From: Alectryocaccomicrobium faecavium
GTDB lineage: Bacteria; Bacillota; Clostridia; Christensenellales; Aristaeellaceae
Assembly: GCA_018713425.1 (NCBI GenBank)
Contig: DVOT01000195.1
Span: forward strand, 1 to 6,823
Length of the DNA: 6,823 nucleotides
Reading direction: 5' to 3'
A program made the translations under genes and the position numbers. Under the pieces are notes generated by a model, which worked only from the letters and a program-made list of their open reading frames with translations, made no database searches and was not told the DNA's origin. Positions 4,948 through 6,823 of the stretch are shown piece by piece. Each line of letters begins with the position of its first letter. The stretch's first letter is position 1.

Positions 4948-6823
4948 GTGAAGCGAATGGGAATCAGAACGGCTGCCCTGGCGCTGTGCCTAGCCCTTTT
5001 GTGCTTCTTCGGCGGCGCGCTGCTACGCTACGCGCGCCCCATGGAGGATGTCGCCTACGATTTCTCTCTCGCCTGGGCGGGCGAGGCCATGCCTGAAAAC
5101 TGGGTGTACGACCAGAAGGGCTGGTCGGTGTTCACCCTTGAGGACGGCGAGCGGAGCGAACTTGCGGCGAACGGCTTTGGCGGTTTTTCCGGCGATGTGG
5201 AGCCGGGCGAGGTGTTCTATTTTTCACGCGTGCTCAGCGAAGCGGTGGATGCGCCCACGCTACAGATCGACGCTAGCGAACGCGCCATCGCCGTATTTCT
5301 AGACGGCACATGCCTCTATTCCGACGGAGCCATGGACGCGGTCATCGGCGAAGTGGAACTGGCCGAACTGGGCTGGAAGCGCGGCGCGCCCCTTCTCGTG
5401 CCGCTGCCAGGCGATTATCTGGGCAAGGAATTGACCATTGCCCAAAGCGCCGGGGCAACGGAGGGCGCGCCCTCCACCATATACCCCTGCGCGGTGTCGC
5501 TCACCTGCGGCTATGCTTACGAAAGCGGGCTGATCGCCGAGAGCTTTGGCACGGCCATTTCCGCCGTGCTGCTGTGCGCTGCGGGAGGATGCCTGCTGGC
5601 GGCCTTCGCGCTGGCCGCGTGGCGCGGCCGCTGGAACTGGGCGGCGCTATGCGCGGCGCTGTTCCTCCTTTTGTGGATGGCGGGCCTGCTGGCGGATACT
5701 TCCTTTTTTCGCAAATATCACGCGGCAACGCGCGATAACACCGCCTACCTGTGCCGCTGTCTGTCCCTGAGCGCGCTGCTCATGTTCCTGGCCAGTCAGG
5801 CCAGACGGCTGCGCGCCCTGCCTTGGACGCTGGCCGCCTTGAGCATGGCCGCCAGCGCGCTCACGCTATGCATAGATCTTTCGCACGAAATCTATACAGA
5901 TGATTGGAGCTTCTTCCTGCGCGATGCGCCGTTTCAGGCCACGGGCTTTGCGGGATTGCTCGCCGCGCTGGCGTGCGCCTGGCTGCTCTGGCGCAAGGAG
6001 GGGCGGTTCTACCGCTGGTTCGCGCCGCTGAGCGCCATCGGTCTGGGCGGCCTGCTCTGCGCGGCGCTGCTCCAAGGCGACGAAGTGTGGCGGCAGTTCC
6101 AGTCCGCCTTCGCCGGGCAGTCGTTCGCTTACTTCCTCTGGCCGCTGACGGCCATGGTGGTGGGGGCGGCGGCGGTATCCGCCATAGCCGAATTGGCTGG
6201 GCAGGAATTGGAGCGCCGCATGGAAGCCCGGGAATTGGCCGAGCGCAACGCCATGGCCGTGGCGAGCTATGAAAGTCTGCGCGCGCAGCATGAACAGGTG
6301 ATGATGATCCGCCACGATATAAACCGGCACTTGCATGTGTTGCGCCAACTTTCCCAGGAAAACGCCGTGCAAGCCTATCTGGACGAACTCATCGGCCAAA
6401 ATGAAAAAATCCCCGCCATTTTGCATAGCGGAAACTCCATGATCGACATCATCCTCAATGGACGGCTGTTTGCCGCGGAAACCGCGGGCATTGCGGTGGA
6501 AATTGTGAGCGCGCAGGCCCCGGAAAGCCTGCCCCTGAACGAGGCCGATTTGTGTTCGCTGATGCTCAACCTCATTGACAACGCCATCGCCGCCGCAAGC
6601 GCCTGCGGCCGGAAACAGCCGCGCATTCGCCTGGATTTGCGCGTGAAAGGCGGCTTTTTCGTATTCGCCTGCGAAAATTCCCGCCATCCGGCAGGCGAAA
6701 CGGCCCAAGGACACGGCCTGGGGCTAAAAATCGTGGCGAATATCGTCGAACGCTATGATTGCCTGATGGAAACGGAACAAACGGAAGAAGTGTACAAAGT
6801 TACCATCGCCATGCCCATAAACT
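4948..6823 (+). CDS. GHKL-type membrane sensor histidine kinase (3' end beyond window)
   Basis: The frame is open for 625 codons to the window end, with no stop seen. Residues 8-27 are a membrane anchor. Residues 28-195 are probably extracytoplasmic and beta-rich; VFLDGTCLYSDG (116-127) and PLLVPLPGDYLGKELTIAQ (148-166) recall jelly-roll sensor domains. About seven hydrophobic helices follow (roughly 200-225, 231-250, 266-285, 291-309, 331-348, 357-375, 395-416), an arrangement like 7TMR-DISM receptors. Residues 416-450 are charged and probably coiled coil. The kinase core has RHDINRHL (455-462; H456 the phosphoacceptor), the N-box NLIDN (541-545) and the G-box GHGLGL (588-593), as in the AgrC/LytS-type GHKL group. 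The last codons (TIAMPIN) look like the true C-terminus, so the stop is probably within a few bases. It should signal to a response regulator encoded downstream. The ligand is unknown. Confidence 0.88.
   Translation, partial: MKRMGIRTAALALCLALLCFFGGALLRYARPMEDVAYDFSLAWAGEAMPENWVYDQKGWSVFTLEDGERSELAANGFGGFSGDVEPGEVFYFSRVLSEAVDAPTLQIDASERAIAVFLDGTCLYSDGAMDAVIGEVELAELGWKRGAPLLVPLPGDYLGKELTIAQSAGATEGAPSTIYPCAVSLTCGYAYESGLIAESFGTAISAVLLCAAGGCLLAAFALAAWRGRWNWAALCAALFLLLWMAGLLADTSFFRKYHAATRDNTAYLCRCLSLSALLMFLASQARRLRALPWTLAALSMAASALTLCIDLSHEIYTDDWSFFLRDAPFQATGFAGLLAALACAWLLWRKEGRFYRWFAPLSAIGLGGLLCAALLQGDEVWRQFQSAFAGQSFAYFLWPLTAMVVGAAAVSAIAELAGQELERRMEARELAERNAMAVASYESLRAQHEQVMMIRHDINRHLHVLRQLSQENAVQAYLDELIGQNEKIPAILHSGNSMIDIILNGRLFAAETAGIAVEIVSAQAPESLPLNEADLCSLMLNLIDNAIAAASACGRKQPRIRLDLRVKGGFFVFACENSRHPAGETAQGHGLGLKIVANIVERYDCLMETEQTEEVYKVTIAMPIN

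Overview
The window looks like a chromosomal segment from a GC-rich member of the Bacillota, probably a gut-type Clostridia lineage. The pointers are strong AGGAGG-type ribosome sites, an M20D amidohydrolase, a secreted protein with a Clostridia-style Ig-like domain, a GHKL sensor kinase and structured intergenic repeats. This taxonomic placement is an inference from style, not from a marker gene.

Left part (1-2953, + strand). A repeat copy and two perfect hairpins precede a two-gene unit. The first gene is an M20D-type metallo-amidohydrolase (208-1389). The second is a neutral-ceramidase-like hydrolase (1430-2953) with no signal peptide. Both families hydrolyse amide bonds and the genes are 40 bases apart, so they probably act together on N-acyl compounds inside the cell. 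The substrate cannot be read from the sequence.

Middle (2954-4466, - strand). A secreted Ig-like surface protein gene runs toward the hydrolase pair. It appears broken by a one-base shift near 4200, which separates the signal peptide and linker from the body. Its last 25 or more codons and its stop codon come from a second copy of the repeat seen at position 1. The two repeat copies differ by a compensatory base-pair swap in a small hairpin. A terminator for the - strand lies at 2982-3032.

Regulatory block (4467-4947). This is the most unusual part. On the - strand there are two sigma-70-like promoters, a structured leader, and a Shine-Dalgarno site with a 29-codon ORF. The ORF runs through 15 perfect TTGA units (CAAT on the coding strand, encoding a SINQ tetrapeptide repeat). 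Two terminator-like hairpins follow, and then the surface gene. Losing one repeat unit would let the small ORF read through both hairpins, which suggests phase-variable, translation-coupled attenuation. Three 20-bp-phased direct repeats lie between the outer - strand promoter and the divergent + strand promoter.

Right part (4948-6823, + strand). One long open frame from a GTG start runs off the window. It encodes a membrane sensor histidine kinase: an anchor, an extracytoplasmic beta-rich region, about seven membrane helices, a coiled coil, and a GHKL-type kinase core. Its partner regulator, probably just downstream, is a plausible ligand for the phased repeats. The kinase would then control its own promoter and the switchable leader of the surface gene.
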